NCBI RefSeq assembly: GCF_023898315.1
Contig: NC_064615.1
Span: 909,514,742-909,578,741, forward strand
DNA length: 64,000 nt
DNA from: Schistocerca nitens
Lineage: Eukaryota > Arthropoda > Insecta > Orthoptera > Acrididae
Direction: 5' to 3'
Below the pieces are notes generated by a model. The model worked only from the letters and a program-made list of their open reading frames with translations, made no database searches and was not told the DNA's origin. The position numbers were made by a program, and so were the translations under genes. Of the stretch, positions 55,451 through 64,000 are shown piece after piece (the stretch's first letter is position 1; the number at the start of each line of letters is the position of its first letter).

Positions 55451-55743
55451 CGGTTATCCTGTAAACAGTATTTAAGAGATCTTGGCTTTTGAATTATTCT
55501 ATTTTAGTATAGTTAGTTTTGCCATTACATTATCTAGTATAGTTTTAACCTGTACCGATGTTATCCTATTTTTTTTTAAATTTGCTAAACAGCAATTTTA
55601 CATAAAATAGTTGTATTGCAAAACTGAAATAATATTGTCTTAAGTTTGATAGCATTTATAAGCTCATACAGTTTTAAATGGTGAGTGACAGGTACAAAAA
55701 GGAGTAAAAACGAGTTACAAGGCTTTGCAGCACTCGCAACGTA

Positions 55744-57048
55744 CGAGGTGCATTCAAGTTCTAAGGCCTCCGATTTTTTTTCTCCGGACTGGAAAGAGAT
55801 AGAAACATGCACATTGTTTTAAAATGAGGCCGCGTTCATTGTCAATACGTCCCAGAGATGGCAGCACCGTACGGCAGATGGAATTTTACCGCCAGCGGCG
55901 AGAATGAGAACTGTTTTAAATACTTAAAATAGCGACGTTTTCCTTACTTGAACAGCGTGCAATCATTCGCTTTCTGAATTTGCGTGGTGTGAAACCAATT
56001 GAAATTCATCGACAGTTGAAGGAGACATATGGTGATGGAGTTATGGATGTGTCGAAAGTGCGTTCGTGGGTGCGACAGTTTAATGAAGGGAGAAAATCGT
56101 GTGACAACAAACAGAAACAACCTCAGGCTCGCACAAGCCGGTCTGACGACATGATCGAGGAAGTGGAGAGAATTGTTTTGGGGGATCGCCGAATGACTGT
56201 TGAACAGATCGCCTCCAGAGTTGGCTTTTCTGTGGGTTCTGTCCACACAATCCTGCATGACGACCTGAAAATGCGAAAACTGTCACGAATGCTGACGGAC
56301 GACCACACGGCTGCCCGTGTGGCATGTTGCCAAGCAATGTTGACGCACAACGACAGCACGAATGGGACTTTCTTTTCGTCGGTTGTGACAATGGATGAGA
56401 CGTGGATGCCATTTTCCAATACAGAAACAAAGCGCCAGTCAGCTCAATGGAAGCTCACAGATTCACCGCCACCAAAACAATTTCGGGTAACCGCCAGTGC
56501 TGAAAAAATTATGGTGTCCATGTTCTGGGACAGCGAGGGCGTAATCCTTACCCATTGCGTTCCAAAGGGCACTACGATGACAGGTGCATCCTAAGAAAAT
56601 GTTTTGAAGAACAAATTCCTTCCTGCACTGCAACAAAAACGTCCGGGAAGGGCTGCGCGTGTGCTGTTTCACCAAGACGACGCACCCGCACATGGAGCTA
56701 ACATTACGCAACAGTTTCTTCGTGACAACAACTTTGAAGTGATTCCTCATGCTCCCTACTCACCTGACCTGGCTCCTAGTGACTTTTGGCTTTTTCCAAC
56801 AATGAAAGACACTCTCCGTGGCCGCACATTCACCAGCCGTGCTGCTATTGCCTCAGCGATTTTCCAGTGGTCAAAACAGACTCCTAAAGAAGCCTTCGCC
56901 GCTGCCATGGAATCATGGCGTCAGCGTTGTGGAAAATGTGTACGTCTGCAGGGCGATTACGTCGAGAAGTAACGCCAGTTTCATCGATTTCGGGTGAGTA
57001 GTTAACTAGAAAAAAAAATCGGAGGCCTTAGAACTTGAATGCACCTCG
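55744..57048 (+). mobile_element. Nearly complete mariner transposon
   Basis: 1305 bases, the usual mariner size. Terminal repeats CGAGGTGCATTCAAGTTCTA + AGGCCTCCGATTTTTT match almost perfectly at both ends. TA duplications are at 55742-55743 and 57049-57050. It lies just 176 bases upstream of receptor exon 57225. Confidence 0.95.
55929..56972 (+). pseudogene. Mariner transposase with lost start codon and one stop
   Basis: The reading frame is continuous from 55929 apart from a single TAA at 56592. The expected start before ATFSLLEQR is ATA rather than ATG. HTH: VEQIASRVGFSVGSVHTIL. Catalytic block 1 is VTMDETWM, block 2 FHQDDAPAHGA and block 3 YSPDLAPSDFWLFP, so the DDD residues are intact. 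The end is CVRLQGDYVEK, stop. The length of about 347 codons equals full-length mariners. Two point changes alone appear to inactivate it. Confidence 0.9.
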
Positions 57049-57224
57049 TAGTATCGTGTTGCACACTAACTGGGTATGTAGAGATCTACACTAAATGATT
57101 CTCGGTCTATTACATTTTTATCCCATCATCATAATGCAATGTTTTGTACTGATGTAAATGTAGCGCACGGAATGAGTAGCAGTCAGATTTAGGAGGTGAA
57201 ACAGAGGCGTTGCCTTGCCGCAGC

Positions 57225-57536
57225 CTGGCCGTGTCCGACCTGCTGTTGCTGGTGTCCGGCCTGCCGCCCGAGACGTACCACATGTGGTCGCGCTACCCCT
57301 ACGTGTTCGGCGAGACGTTCTGCGTGATCCAGGGCTTCGCGGCCGAGACGTCGTCCAACGCGACCGTGCTGACCATCACGGCGTTCACGGTGGAGCGCTA
57401 CGTGGCCATCTGCCACCCGTTCCAGTCGCACGCCGTCTCCAAGCCGTCGCGCGCCGTCAAGTACATCCTGCTCATCTGGCTGCTCGCGCTCTGCCTTGCC
57501 GTGCCGCAGGCCATGGCCTTCGGACTCGTCCTATAC
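57225..57536 (+). CDS. Pyrokinin-type (PRXamide) receptor GPCR, exon with TM2 to TM4
   Basis: After the acceptor TTGCCTTGCCGCAG|CCTGG the frame reads (S)LAVSDLLLLVSGLP (TM2 with its conserved Asp). It continues YPYVFGETFC (extracellular loop with the disulfide Cys), NATVLTITAFTVERY (TM3 with the ERY variant of DRY), VAICHPF, and KYILLIWLLALCLAVPQAMA (TM4 with the conserved Trp). P-Y-V-F-G and N-A-T-V-L-T-I-T-A-F-T-V-E-R-Y are characteristic of insect pyrokinin receptors; CAPA receptors differ here. The donor TAC|GTACGT at 57537 is strong and phase 0. A CT repeat begins 14 bases beyond it. TM5-TM7 exons are not in the remaining 6.4 kb, so the next intron exceeds that. GC-rich codon use contrasts with the AT-rich introns. 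Confidence 0.95.
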
Positions 57537-57548
57537 GTACGTAGCGCA

Positions 57549-57550
<2 letters not shown>

Positions 57551-57584
<34 letters not shown>
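57551..57584. repeat. (CT)n microsatellite next to a splice donor
   Basis: A 34-base perfect CT tract starts 14 bases after the exon donor. Confidence 0.93.
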
Positions 57585-57587
<3 letters not shown>

Positions 57588-57823
57588 CTTTCGTTATTTA
57601 CATGACTTTTTAGAGCAATACACTGAGATGGCAAAAATCGTGAGCTACCTCCTAATATCGGGTCGAACCTCCTTTCACCCCGATTGCGGCAGCAACTGGA
57701 CACGGTATGGGCGCAAGTCGTCCAAGTTTCCTGCATAAATGTTGAGCCGCCCCTCCTCTGCAGCCGTCCACAATTCCGAAAGTGTTGTGTGTGCAGTATT
57801 TTGTGCACGAACTGACCTTTTGA

Positions 57824-58003
57824 GCCGGCCGCTGTGGCCGAGCGGTTCTAGGAGCTTCAGTCTGGAACCGCGCTGCTGCTACCGTCGCAAGTTCGAATCC
57901 TGCCTCGGGCATGGATGTGTGTGATGTCCTTCGGTTACTTAGGTTTAAGTAGGTCTAAGTCTAGGGGACTAATGACCTCAGATGTTAAGTCCCATAGTGC
58001 TTA
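57824..58003 (+). mobile_element. tRNA-derived SINE, family 1, copy 9, tail truncated
   Basis: Head GCCGGCCGCTGTGGCCGAGC, B box AGTTCGAATCC, tail GGGGACTAATGACC and AGTCCCATAGTGCTTA. The usual GAGCCATTTGAACC end is missing and no target duplication is clear. Confidence 0.85.
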
Positions 58004-58283
58004 TAGAGACCTCTCGATTATGACCAATAAATATTCGATGGGATTCATGCCTGGCGGTATGGATGGCCAAAAAATTCGCTCGAACTTCCAAAAACCATTC
58101 GCGAACATTTTTAGCCCTGTGACATTGAGTTTTGTCATACATAAAAATTCTATCGCTGTTTGCGAACATAAAGTCCGTGAATGGCTGCTAATGGTCTGAT
58201 AGTTCAGCTGAACCATAACGCATTCTTCATAATTTTCACATTACTGTTAAGCCATCAACATCTTCCACAGTACCTTCTTGACA

Positions 58284-58433
58284 GTGCAGCTGGTCTCGGC
58301 GGAGGTTCGAGTCCTCCCTCGGGCATGGGTGTGTGTGTTTGTCCTTAGGATAATTTAGGTCAAGTTGTGTGTAAGCTTAGGGACTGATGACCTTAGCAGT
58401 TAAGTCCCATAAGATTTCACACACATTTTTTTC
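58284..58433 (+). mobile_element. tRNA-derived SINE, family 5, 5' truncated
   Basis: Only the B-box side of the head remains (GGAGGTTCGAGTCCTCCC), then GGGCATGGGTGTGTGTGTTT. The hairpin tail GGGACTGATGACC-TTAGCAGTTA-AGTCCC is at 58380-58408, followed by AAGATTTCACACACATTTTT. Short target duplication TTCTTGACA on both sides. Confidence 0.82.
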
Positions 58434-59115
58434 TTGACAAGTTGGGTCCATGGCCTCGTGTGGTCTGCACCCGAATCGCACCATACTATCAGCTCATACC
58501 AACAGAAATTGGGACCCATCCGACCAAGCGACGGTTATAGAGACGTCTAAACTTATGTGGTATGTGCCTAGGAGTGTCGCTGTAGGCATTGTCGTGCTGT
58601 TGTCGAAGGCACTCGCGACGCTCGTCTGCTGTCGTAGCATATTAACGCTAAATTTCGCCGCATTGTCCTAACGGATAAGTTCGTCGTACGTTCCACTTTG
58701 ATATCTGCGGTTATTTCACGCAGTGTTGCTTTTTTGTAGCACTGGTATCTCTAGCCTAACGCCGCTGCTCTCAGTCGTTAAGTGAACGCATTCGGCCACT
58801 GTGTCGTCCGTGGTGAGATGTAATACCTGTTATTTCTTTTTCTCACCACTGTCTTGACACTGTGAATTTAGGAATATTAAAATCAATAACCGTTTGCGAA
58901 ATGGTCTGCCCACGTGACTAGCTCCAAGTACCATTCCGCGTTCAAAATCTAATAATTCCCGTAATACGGCCATAATCACTTCGAAACGCTTTTCACATGA
59001 ATCACCTGGGTACGAACGACAGTCACGTTAATAGACCGCCCTTTTACACATTTTGTATGCGATACTACCTCCATCTTTATATGGGCATATTGCTATCCCA
59101 AGGCATTGTTCACCT

Positions 59116-59440
59116 TACGAGGGTCATTCAATAAATTATGCCTTAAATTCTTTTGCAGCATTTAATAGGTAAAGGTGAACATCCTCATAGATACTTCAAG
59201 TTCGATATTTCTTCTGCACGTGTGTGTTTCTAACAGTTCTGGTAAATAAAACAGTGAACCGCCAAAATTGCTTCTACACAAGACACTCTCTATAAGCATC
59301 GTACTGTAATGGATTTCTTGGTTGCGGAAAACAAAAACAGTGATGAACATCTATACACATTTGTGTGCATTGTTTAATTCATAAATTTCGGGCGTATTAT
59401 AGTATTTGACAGTTGTAGCATCGCGTTTTAGTACTTGATT
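59116..59440 (+). pseudogene. 5' fragment of a mariner-like element
   Basis: It starts at a TA with CGAGGGTCATTCAATAAATT, a mariner-type end, and runs about 300 bases with no second end. The LINE at 59450 probably inserted into it. It abuts the end of the Tc1-like element. Confidence 0.4.
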
Positions 59441-59606
59441 AGTGTAAAATCGAGTAGTCTCCTTCTGCCGCCAAGCAGTGTGTCAGCAGTGCGGAAGTAG
59501 CAGCATTAGTGAAGTTACTATCCAATCTTTTTTTTTTTTTAATAACCGTTTAAATTTTGTGTCGAATTGTTTGTGCTCTCTGTAGATTAGTTCAGACGCT
59601 CTTTGC

Positions 59607-60601
59607 ACAACAGTATTTAGCGTGGATAGGGACTGCGACTGCTGTGTTCTGATGCGGGCTGAGTTGGCATCCGTTCGCTCCCAGCTTCAGGCAGTGTTGG
59701 CTTCGGTCACACAGCTTGAGGCTGTTGCCAACGGGCACCACTGTGGGGGTCCGGATGGGGGTTTGTCGGGGACGACCAGCTCGTCCCACGCATCCCCCAA
59801 TCTGACTATGGCTGTGGCTGCCCGGGATACTGCCCACATTGAGGCTGACCCCTCATCCGTGGCAGAGTGGGAGGTCGTCTCGAGGTGTGTCAGGGGGCGA
59901 AAGACATTCCGGAGGGCTGAACAGAAGGCCTCTCCAGTTTGTCTGACGAGCCGGTTTCATGCTCTGTCTCCGGCTGATACTGATCTTCGGCCGGACATGG
60001 CTGCTTGTCCTGTTCCAGAGGTTGCTCCTCAGTCTGCAAGATCCGGGCGGTCACAAAGGGTGGGCTTGCTGGTTGGGAGCTCCAACGTAAGGCGCGTAAT
60101 GGGGTCCCTTAGGGATATGGCAGCAAGAGAGGGGAAGAAAACCAATGTGCACTCCGTGTGCATACCGGGGGGAGTCATTCCAGATGTGGAAAGGGTCCTT
60201 CCGGATGCCATGAAGGGTACAGGGTGCACCCATCTGCAGGTGGTCGCTCATGTCGGTATCAATGATGTGTGTCGCTATGGATCGGAGGAAATCCTCTCTG
60301 GCTTCTGGCGGCTATCTGATTTGGTGAAGACTGCCAGTCTCGCTAGCGGGATGAAAGCAGAGCTCACCATCTGCAGCATCGTTGACAGGACTGCGGATCT
60401 TTGGTACAGAGCCGAGTAGAGGGTCTGCATCAGAGGCTGTGACGGTTCTGTGACCGTGTGGGCTGCAGATTCCTCGACTTGCGCCATAGGGTGGTGGGGT
60501 TTCGGGTTCCGCTGGATAGGTTAGGAGTCCACTACACACAGCAGGTGGCTACACGGGTAGCAGGGGTTGTGTGGCGTGGACTGGGCGGTTTTTTAGGTTA
60601 G
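59607..60601 (+). pseudogene. LINE ORF1, coiled-coil plus SGNH-esterase-like domain
   Basis: The first part reads CVLMRAELASVRSQLQAVLA, a short coiled coil after a Cys-rich start (DCDCC). The second part has VGLLVGSSNVRRVMGSL and QVVAHVGINDVC, blocks I and III of SGNH esterase domains found in CR1-type ORF1 proteins. A stop at 60417 ends the open frame. The natural end appears to be GVVWRGLGGFLG, stop at 60599 in another frame, so a frameshift lies between. Confidence 0.7.
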
Positions 60602-63399
60602 ATGGCCTCAGGCAAGTACAAAAGGGGCAACAGCCTCAAAGGGTGCGGAGAAAAGTCAGGACATGCGGGGACCAAGCAGCAATCGATATTGTAATTGTAA
60701 ACTGTCGAAGCTGCGTTGGTAAAGCACCGGAACTTCAAGCACTGATAGAAAGCACCGAAGCTGAAATCGTTATAGGTACGGAAAGCTGGCTAAAGCCAGA
60801 GATAAATTCTGCCAAAATTTTTACAAAGGTACAGACGGTGTTTAGAAAGGATAGATTGCATGCAACCGGTGGTGGAGTGTTCGTCGCTGTTAGTAGTAGT
60901 TTATCCTGTAGTGAAATAGAAGTGGATAGTTCCTGTGAATTATTATGGGTGAAGGTTACACTCAACAACCGAGCTAGGTTAATAATTGGCTCCTTTTACC
61001 GACCTCTCGACTCAGCAGCATTAGTGGCAGTACAACTGAAAGAAAATTTGGAATACATTTCACATAAATTTTCCCAACATGTTGTAGTCTTAGGTGGAGA
61101 TTTCAATTTACCAGATATAGACTGGGACACTCAGATGTCTAGGACGGGTGGTAGGGACAGAGCATCGAGTGACATTATACTGAGTGCACTATCCGAAAAT
61201 TACCTCGATCAAATAAACAGAGAACCGACACGTGGAGATAACATCTTGGACCTACTGATAACAAATAGACCCGAACTTTTCGACTCTGTAAGCGCAGAAC
61301 AGGGAATCAGTGATCATGAGGCCGTTGCAGCATCCCTGAATATGGAAGTAAATAGGAATATAAAAAAAGGGAGGAAGGTTTATCTGTTTAGCAAGAGTAA
61401 TAGAAGGCAGATTTCAGACTACCTAACAGATCAAAACGAAAATTTCTGTTCCGACACTGACGATGTTGATTGTTTATGGAAAAAGTTCAAGGCAATCATA
61501 AAATGCGTTTTAGTCAGGTGCGCGCCGAGTAAAACTGTGAGGGACGTGAAAGACCAACCGTGGTTCAACAACAAAGTTAGGAAACTACTGCGAAAGCAAA
61601 GAGAGCTTCAATGCAAGTTTAAACGCAGCCAAAACCTCTCAGACAAACAGAAGCTAACCGATGTCAAAGTCAGCGTAAGGAGGGCTATGCGTGAAGCGTT
61701 CAGTGAAATCGAAAGTAAAATTCTATGTACCGACTTGACAGAAAATCCTAGGAAGTTCTGGTCTTACGTTAAATCAGTAAGTGGCTCGAAACAGCATATC
61801 CAGACACTCTGGGATGATGATGGTATTGAAACAGAGGATGACACGCGTAAAGCTGAAATACTAAACATCTTTTTCCAAAGCTGTGTCACAGAGGAAGACC
61901 ACACTGCAGTTCCTTCTCTAAATCCTCGCACAAACGGAAAAATGGCTGACATCGAAGTAAGTTTCCAAGGAATAGAAAAGCAACTGAAATCACTCAACAG
62001 AGGGAAGTCCACTGGACCTGACGGGATACCAGTTCGATTCTATACAGAGTACGCGAAAGAACTTGCCCCACTTCTAACAGCCGTGTACCGCAAGTCTCTA
62101 GAGGAACGGAAGGTTCCAAACGATTGGAAAAGAGCAAAGGTAGTCCCAGTCTTCAAGAAGGGTCGTCGAGCAGATGCGCAAAACTATAGACCTATATCTC
62201 TGACGTCGATCTGTTGTAGAATTTTAGAAGATGTTTTTTGCTCTCGTATCATGTCATTTCTGGAAACCTAGAATCTACTCTGTAGGAATCAACATGGATT
62301 CCGGAAACAGCGATCGTGTGAGACCCAACTCGCTTTATTTGTTCATGAGATCCAGAAAATATTAGATACAGGCTCCCAGATAGATGCCATTTTCCTTGAC
62401 TTCCGGAAGGCGTTCGATACAGTTCCGCACTGTCGCCTGACAAACAAAGTAAGAGCCTACGGAATATCAGACCAGCTGTGTGGCTGGATTGAAGAGTTTT
62501 TAGCAAACAGAACACAGCATGTTGTTCTCAATGGAGATACGTCTACAGACGTTAAAGTAACCTCTGGCATGCCACAGGGGAGAGTTACGGGGCCATTGCT
62601 TTTCACAATATATATAAATGACCTAGCAGATATTATCGGAAGTTCCATGCGGCTTTTCGCGGATGATGCTGTAGTATACAGAGAAGTTGCAGCATTAGAA
62701 AATTTCAGCGAAATGCAGGAAGATCTGCAGCGGATAGGCACTCGGTGCAGGGAGTGGCAACTGACCCTTGGCATAGACAAATGTAATGTATTGCGAATAC
62801 ATACAAAGAAGGATCCTTTATTGTATGATTATATGATAGCGGAACAAACACTGGTAGCAGTTACTTCCGTAAAATATCTGGGAGTATGCGTGCGGTACGA
62901 TTTGAAGTGGAATGGTCATATAAAATTAATTGTTGGTAAGGCGGGTGCACGGTTGAGATTCATTGGGAGAGTCCTTAGAAAATGTAGTCCATCAACAAAG
63001 CAGGTGGCTTACAAAACACTCGTTCGACCTATACTTGAGTATTGGTCATCAGTGTGAGATCTGTACCAGGACGGGTTGACAGAGGAGATAGAGAAGATCC
63101 TAAGAAGAGCGGCGCGTTTCGTCACAGGGTTATTTGGTAAGCGTGTTAGCGTTACGGAGATGTTTACCAAACTCAAGTGGCCGACTCTGCAAGAGAGGCG
63201 CTCGGCATCGCGGTTTAGCTTGCTGTCCAGGTTTCGAGAGGGTGTGTTTCTGGATGAGGTATCGAATATATTGCTTCCCCCACTTATACCTCCCGAGGAG
63301 ATCACGAATATAAAATTAGAGAGGCTTTCCGGCAGTCATTCTTCCCGCGAACCATACGCGACTGGAACAGGAAATGTAGGTAATGACAGTGGCACGTAA
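60602..63399 (+). pseudogene. LINE ORF2: APE endonuclease and reverse transcriptase
   Basis: The frame (open from 60571) gives IVNCRSCVGKAPELQAL, IVIGTESWLKPEI, IIGSFYRPLDS, LGGDFNLPDIDW and GISDHEAVAA, the endonuclease catalytic series. Then the RT: GKSTGPDGIPV, FKKGRRADAQNYRPISLTSI, an in-frame TAG at 62269, QHGFRKQRSCETQL, IFLDFRKAFDTVPH, GMPQGRVTGPLLF, and LFADDAVVY (FADD box). A second stop TGA at 63055 replaces the Trp expected in EYWSSVW-D. It ends near 63399. Catalytic residues remain. Confidence 0.88.
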
Positions 63400-63493
63400 A
63401 GTACCCTCTGCCACACACCGTTGGGTGGCTTGCGGAGTATAAATGTAGATGTAGGTAATGATGCAGTTGATAGGAGCACTGTTAGGTGATATA

Positions 63494-64000
63494 CAGGGTG
63501 TAAATTTTAAGTTGACAAACCAGAATAAATCGAAAAGTAAGCTTCACACAAAACAATGACTAGAATCCAAATTTGATTATTTTTCGCGGGGGACGTCTGC
63601 TGGGGCTAAAATTAGCCCGCCATCTCAGCCTTCTGGGGGTGGGGCGGGAGACAACTTTAAAATTTCAAACGGGAACCCCCATTTTTTATTTCAGAATCAG
63701 ATTCTATGTAGAAAAGTACGTATATTTTGTCTTAAACATTTGTTTTGATTCTTGGTAGTTGGCGCTGTAATGCAAGAAAATCCATGTTCTCGTTTTTGCG
63801 TGGAAAATGGTTACGGATAAATAAAAGATACTTATTTACATCGTAAATTTTGATTCGCTAAATCTAAAACTCTCCCCATAGGCTGGGGTTTGAGACAGAG
63901 GAATAACTCTCTCTCACGCCCCATCCTGTGGGGAGAGAGGGAGAGTTTTAGTTTTAGCGAATCAAAATTTACGAAGTAAATAAGTATTTTTTATTTATCA
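63494..64000. repeat. Start of an inverted-repeat element running off the window
   Basis: It opens with CAGGGTGTAAATTTTAAGTT. At 63800-64000 a perfect-looking palindrome pairs TACATCGTAAATTTTGATTC with GAATCAAAATTTACGAAGTA, including CTAAAACTCTCCCC on both arms. The right end is outside the window. No coding sequence. Confidence 0.6.

Larger units (their letters stand above)
51618..55505. mobile_element. Fold-back element whose arms carry a pogo-like transposon and a solo LTR
   Basis: Two outer blocks are inverted copies. At 51622-51711 the sequence runs AATAATTCAGAAGCCAAGAC ... CGGATCTGAATGTA. At 55425-55500 it runs TACATTCAGATCCGATGATG ... CTTGGCTTTTGAATTATT. The arms continue past the pogo element (54580-54740) and before the solo LTR (54755-54884), for example GATACATGAGGCAGACCAGC against GCTGGTCTGCCTCATGTATC. 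Without the insertions it would be a hairpin of about 530 bases. Confidence 0.82.
57620..59115 (-). mobile_element. Decayed Tc1-like element with two SINE insertions
   Basis: It opens CACTGAGATGGCAAAAATCG at the left. Read on the minus strand it follows the order of a Tc1 transposase: N-terminal part about 58990-58600, middle 58600-58440, C-terminal part 58260-57650 (for example near 58060, the region around GGCCATCCATACCGCCAG). The right end (near 59110) is truncated where mariner-like sequence begins. SINEs sit at 57824-58003 and 58284-58433. No frame is intact. Confidence 0.55.
59450..63457 (+). mobile_element. CR1/Jockey-superfamily LINE with esterase-type ORF1
   Basis: A largely full-length non-LTR retrotransposon: a 5' leader, ORF1 (59607-60601), ORF2 with endonuclease and RT (about 60602-63399), and a short 3' UTR ending in ATGTAGATGTAGG-type repeats. 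It lies downstream of the receptor exon, in the same orientation. Two nonsense codons and a few frameshifts inactivate it. Confidence 0.85.

Noticed and set aside
57189-57544. Alternative frames across receptor exon 57225-57536
   Set aside because: They overlap a frame with clear GPCR motifs and are Arg-rich artefacts of GC-rich codons.
57537-57605. Extension of the receptor exon as RSARSLSLSLSLS
   Set aside because: The frame runs into the CT microsatellite; the GTACGT donor at 57537 is a better exon end.
1621-58433. Many tRNA-like sequences with good B boxes
   Set aside because: Each is followed by a SINE body and tail, and most are enclosed by target duplications or lie in repeats; acceptor stems do not pair. 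None is called a tRNA gene.

Overview
The window looks like intronic and flanking DNA from a large-genome insect, most likely an orthopteran (locust or grasshopper). The evidence is eukaryotic split exons, arthropod-type transposons of almost every class, and a dense set of tRNA-headed SINEs with one stereotyped 3' tail. The taxon is an inference from these repeats. No prokaryotic gene structure, rRNA, genuine tRNA gene or CRISPR array was found.

The only host gene recognised is on the + strand. It is a rhodopsin-family neuropeptide receptor of the pyrokinin/PRXamide (neuromedin U-like) type. Exon 23712-23953 carries the N-terminal tail and TM1. Exon 57225-57536 carries TM2 to TM4. The two are separated by a 33.3 kb intron whose phase rebuilds the Ser codon before LAVSD. 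A GC-rich exon at 17650-17793 can join in phase as a start exon and is a candidate only. TM5-TM7 must lie beyond 64000.

The rest is mainly mobile DNA. Region by region: 1-2.9 kb is a decayed RNase H-type LINE split by a SINE. 4.4-5.0 kb is a Mutator-like relic. 6-11.5 kb holds Tc1- and mariner-like relics with SINEs. 11.5-14.1 kb holds a tRNA-like tandem repeat and two Helitron helicase relics. 15.8-21.7 kb holds Tc1/mariner relics, SINEs and the candidate first exon. 22.1-23.5 kb is a Jockey-like LINE 3' end. 24.2-28.5 kb holds tandem repeats, fold-back elements and nested SINEs. 29.3-33.6 kb is a LINE (- strand) carrying a deleted mariner. 34.5-36 kb is a Penelope-like element with inverted pLTRs. 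36.9-40 kb holds a Tc1 relic and an intact Tc1-like transposon inside a hAT-like relic. 41.4-43.5 kb is a Tc1 relic split by a 1.1 kb element whose long inverted repeats each contain a tRNA-like unit. 44.5-45.9 kb is a TTAA-flanked element with roughly 500 bp inverted repeats. 48 kb is a deleted mariner. 51.6-55.5 kb is a fold-back element carrying a pogo-like transposon in one arm and a solo LTR in the other. 55.7-57.0 kb is a nearly complete mariner. 57.6-59.1 kb is a Tc1 relic with two SINEs. 59.5-63.5 kb is a CR1/Jockey-like LINE with an esterase-type ORF1.

The most interesting cross-cutting signals are two. First, about a dozen hammerhead-ribozyme-like cores (CTGANGA, short helix, GAAAC) lie in the Penelope-like pLTRs and in the fold-back elements, almost always paired on opposite strands. 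This suggests that the fold-backs are internally deleted Penelope-type elements. Second, a single hairpin tail (GGGACTGATGACC...AGTCCC) is shared by SINEs with different tRNA heads and by a LINE in the same window.
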